This document shows positions 63,261 through 64,000 of a stretch of 64,000 nucleotides of DNA, piece by piece (the stretch's first letter is position 1; the number at the start of each line of letters is the position of its first letter). The stretch comes from Microglena sp. YARC (Eukaryota; Chlorophyta; Chlorophyceae; Chlamydomonadales; Chlamydomonadaceae): contig CM039465.1 in the NCBI GenBank assembly GCA_022414725.1, positions 24,745,202 through 24,809,201 on the forward strand, written 5' to 3'. The translations under genes were made by a program, and so were the position numbers. A model generated the notes under the pieces. The model worked only from the letters and a program-made list of their open reading frames with translations. It made no database searches and was not told the origin of the DNA.

Positions 63261-63824
63261 ATGTGTGCAATAAAAAAAATGCACCCCAACACAAAAAGAA
63301 TGGCGGATACGGAAGTACTGAAGCTCCTGCAAAAGTGTACAAAGGACAAAGCCCACTCTGACGCAAATTTCCTGAAAGCTCACTTTCGTCGTCTCATAAT
63401 GGGAAACTGGATTGTTATCATCGTGAATCTCCTAATCGTATCGGTGTGCTTACTCATGATCGGTTTCCTTGTGAATACCATATTTAACCTGTTACAACAT
63501 TACAATTCAAGTGTCAGTAAGAAAACTATTGAATTACAAAAAGATGTTACCCGCAACAAGGACGACTTCTTGTACAAATCAAAGGATGACTCTAGTATCC
63601 CAATGACATCGGAGCACATCCTCCTAAAACATAACATCGACAAGCTAAAACGTCTCTACAAACCTCACAACGAGTATCGAGCCAATGTAACTGACCCCCT
63701 CGCACCTGAAGCTAGTCCGGACGATATGATTGACGAAAACATTCTAGCTCGATCAGAAGATACATACAATTATGTCAAGGCGACGGTTTCCCAGGCAACG
63801 GGATCTTACCCCGTCCCCAGTTAA
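63261..63824 (+). CDS. Single-span membrane protein
   Basis: 187 residues (ATG 63261; Met 7 or 14 are alternatives). Membrane helix at residues 49-72 (WIVIIVNLLIVSVCLLMIGF), basic N-terminal side and a long polar C-terminal domain with a short coiled-coil-like start. Probably a virion membrane component. Divergent from the fibre gene, with 64 bases between. Confidence 0.6.
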   Translation: MCAIKKMHPNTKRMADTEVLKLLQKCTKDKAHSDANFLKAHFRRLIMGNWIVIIVNLLIVSVCLLMIGFLVNTIFNLLQHYNSSVSKKTIELQKDVTRNKDDFLYKSKDDSSIPMTSEHILLKHNIDKLKRLYKPHNEYRANVTDPLAPEASPDDMIDENILARSEDTYNYVKATVSQATGSYPVPS

Positions 63825-64000
63825 TTACGTGTTTTTTTCACTCGCGACAAGGCGAATTTTAAGAGTAGTCTCCCCCTGGAAAGATAATGGTGATATTGCA
63901 GGAGTTCCACATTTTATTAGCAGGTGATCCCCTGCTCGACCATCCAACATCAAGACGTTATTTCCAACAACTACATTATTTTTATCAACGGATTGATTGT
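63825..64000 (-). CDS. C-terminal part of a gene running off the window
   Basis: 57 codons open to the window edge, stop at 63825-63827, directly abutting the convergent gene at 63824. The sequence (LMLDGRAGDHLLIKCGTPAI) is beta-rich, as in virion structural proteins. No family recognised. Confidence 0.5.
   Translation of the reverse strand, partial: NQSVDKNNVVVGNNVLMLDGRAGDHLLIKCGTPAISPLSFQGETTLKIRLVASEKNT

Overview
The window looks like part of a nucleocytoplasmic large DNA virus (Nucleocytoviricota) genome, either a free virus or a copy integrated in a eukaryotic (probably algal or protist) genome. The evidence is a set of virally diverged eukaryote-type RNA polymerase subunits (an RPB3/RPB11 fusion, RPB6 and RPB9), an A18/XPB-like SF2 helicase, a thioredoxin-SAP protein, many small single-span membrane proteins, a very long fibre protein with a C-terminal self-cleaving chaperone domain, and a family of F-box plus ankyrin-repeat proteins. 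No ribosomal RNA, tRNA or CRISPR array was seen. I cannot assign a family or host.

Layout. 1-1.25 kb: RPB3/11, apparently frameshifted. 1.3-26.6 kb: a head-to-tail array, all on the minus strand, of eight F-box/ankyrin genes (ANK-A to ANK-H). They are built from 111-bp (37-codon) repeats and separated by near-identical spacers of about 0.7 kb. Only ANK-C is open from start to stop; the others carry frameshifts, nonsense codons or, in ANK-A, a 3.8-kb mobile element (2376-6186). A scar at 12422-12700 joins fragments of the genes flanking the two ends of the array, which suggests that the whole array was once duplicated in tandem. 26.6-39.7 kb: virion, host-interaction and metabolism-like genes (coiled coil, DUF3431-like, RING finger, fibre-like membrane protein, cytosine-5 DNA methyltransferase, GH65-like and endonuclease/phosphatase-like proteins) mixed with small mobile elements and an IS607-type recombinase relic. 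39.66-48.41 kb: an 8750-bp transposon with 29-bp perfect terminal inverted repeats and a 4-bp target duplication. It carries an intron-containing gene of the DUF7869 (DDE-like) type and splits a viral membrane-protein gene whose frame is continuous across the predicted empty site. 48.4-64 kb: a compact viral block with RPB6, RPB9, helicase, thioredoxin-SAP, small membrane proteins and the 5.6-kb fibre gene.

Mobile DNA dominates the story. There are at least four independent kinds: the 8.75-kb element and its roughly 160-175-bp internal-deletion relatives, one of which sits in almost every ankyrin spacer; a TA-inserting Tc1/pogo-like small family that repeatedly lies at the 3' ends of viral genes; the 3.8-kb element in ANK-A; and a decayed IS607 recombinase. 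The eukaryotic-type introns in the large element indicate a host-derived transposon in viral DNA.

Caveat: several apparent frameshifts lie in homopolymer runs (fibre gene) and could be sequencing error. Others (nonsense codons in ankyrin genes, element insertions, a frameshift shared by four ankyrin copies) are not explained that way and point to real decay or rapid turnover.
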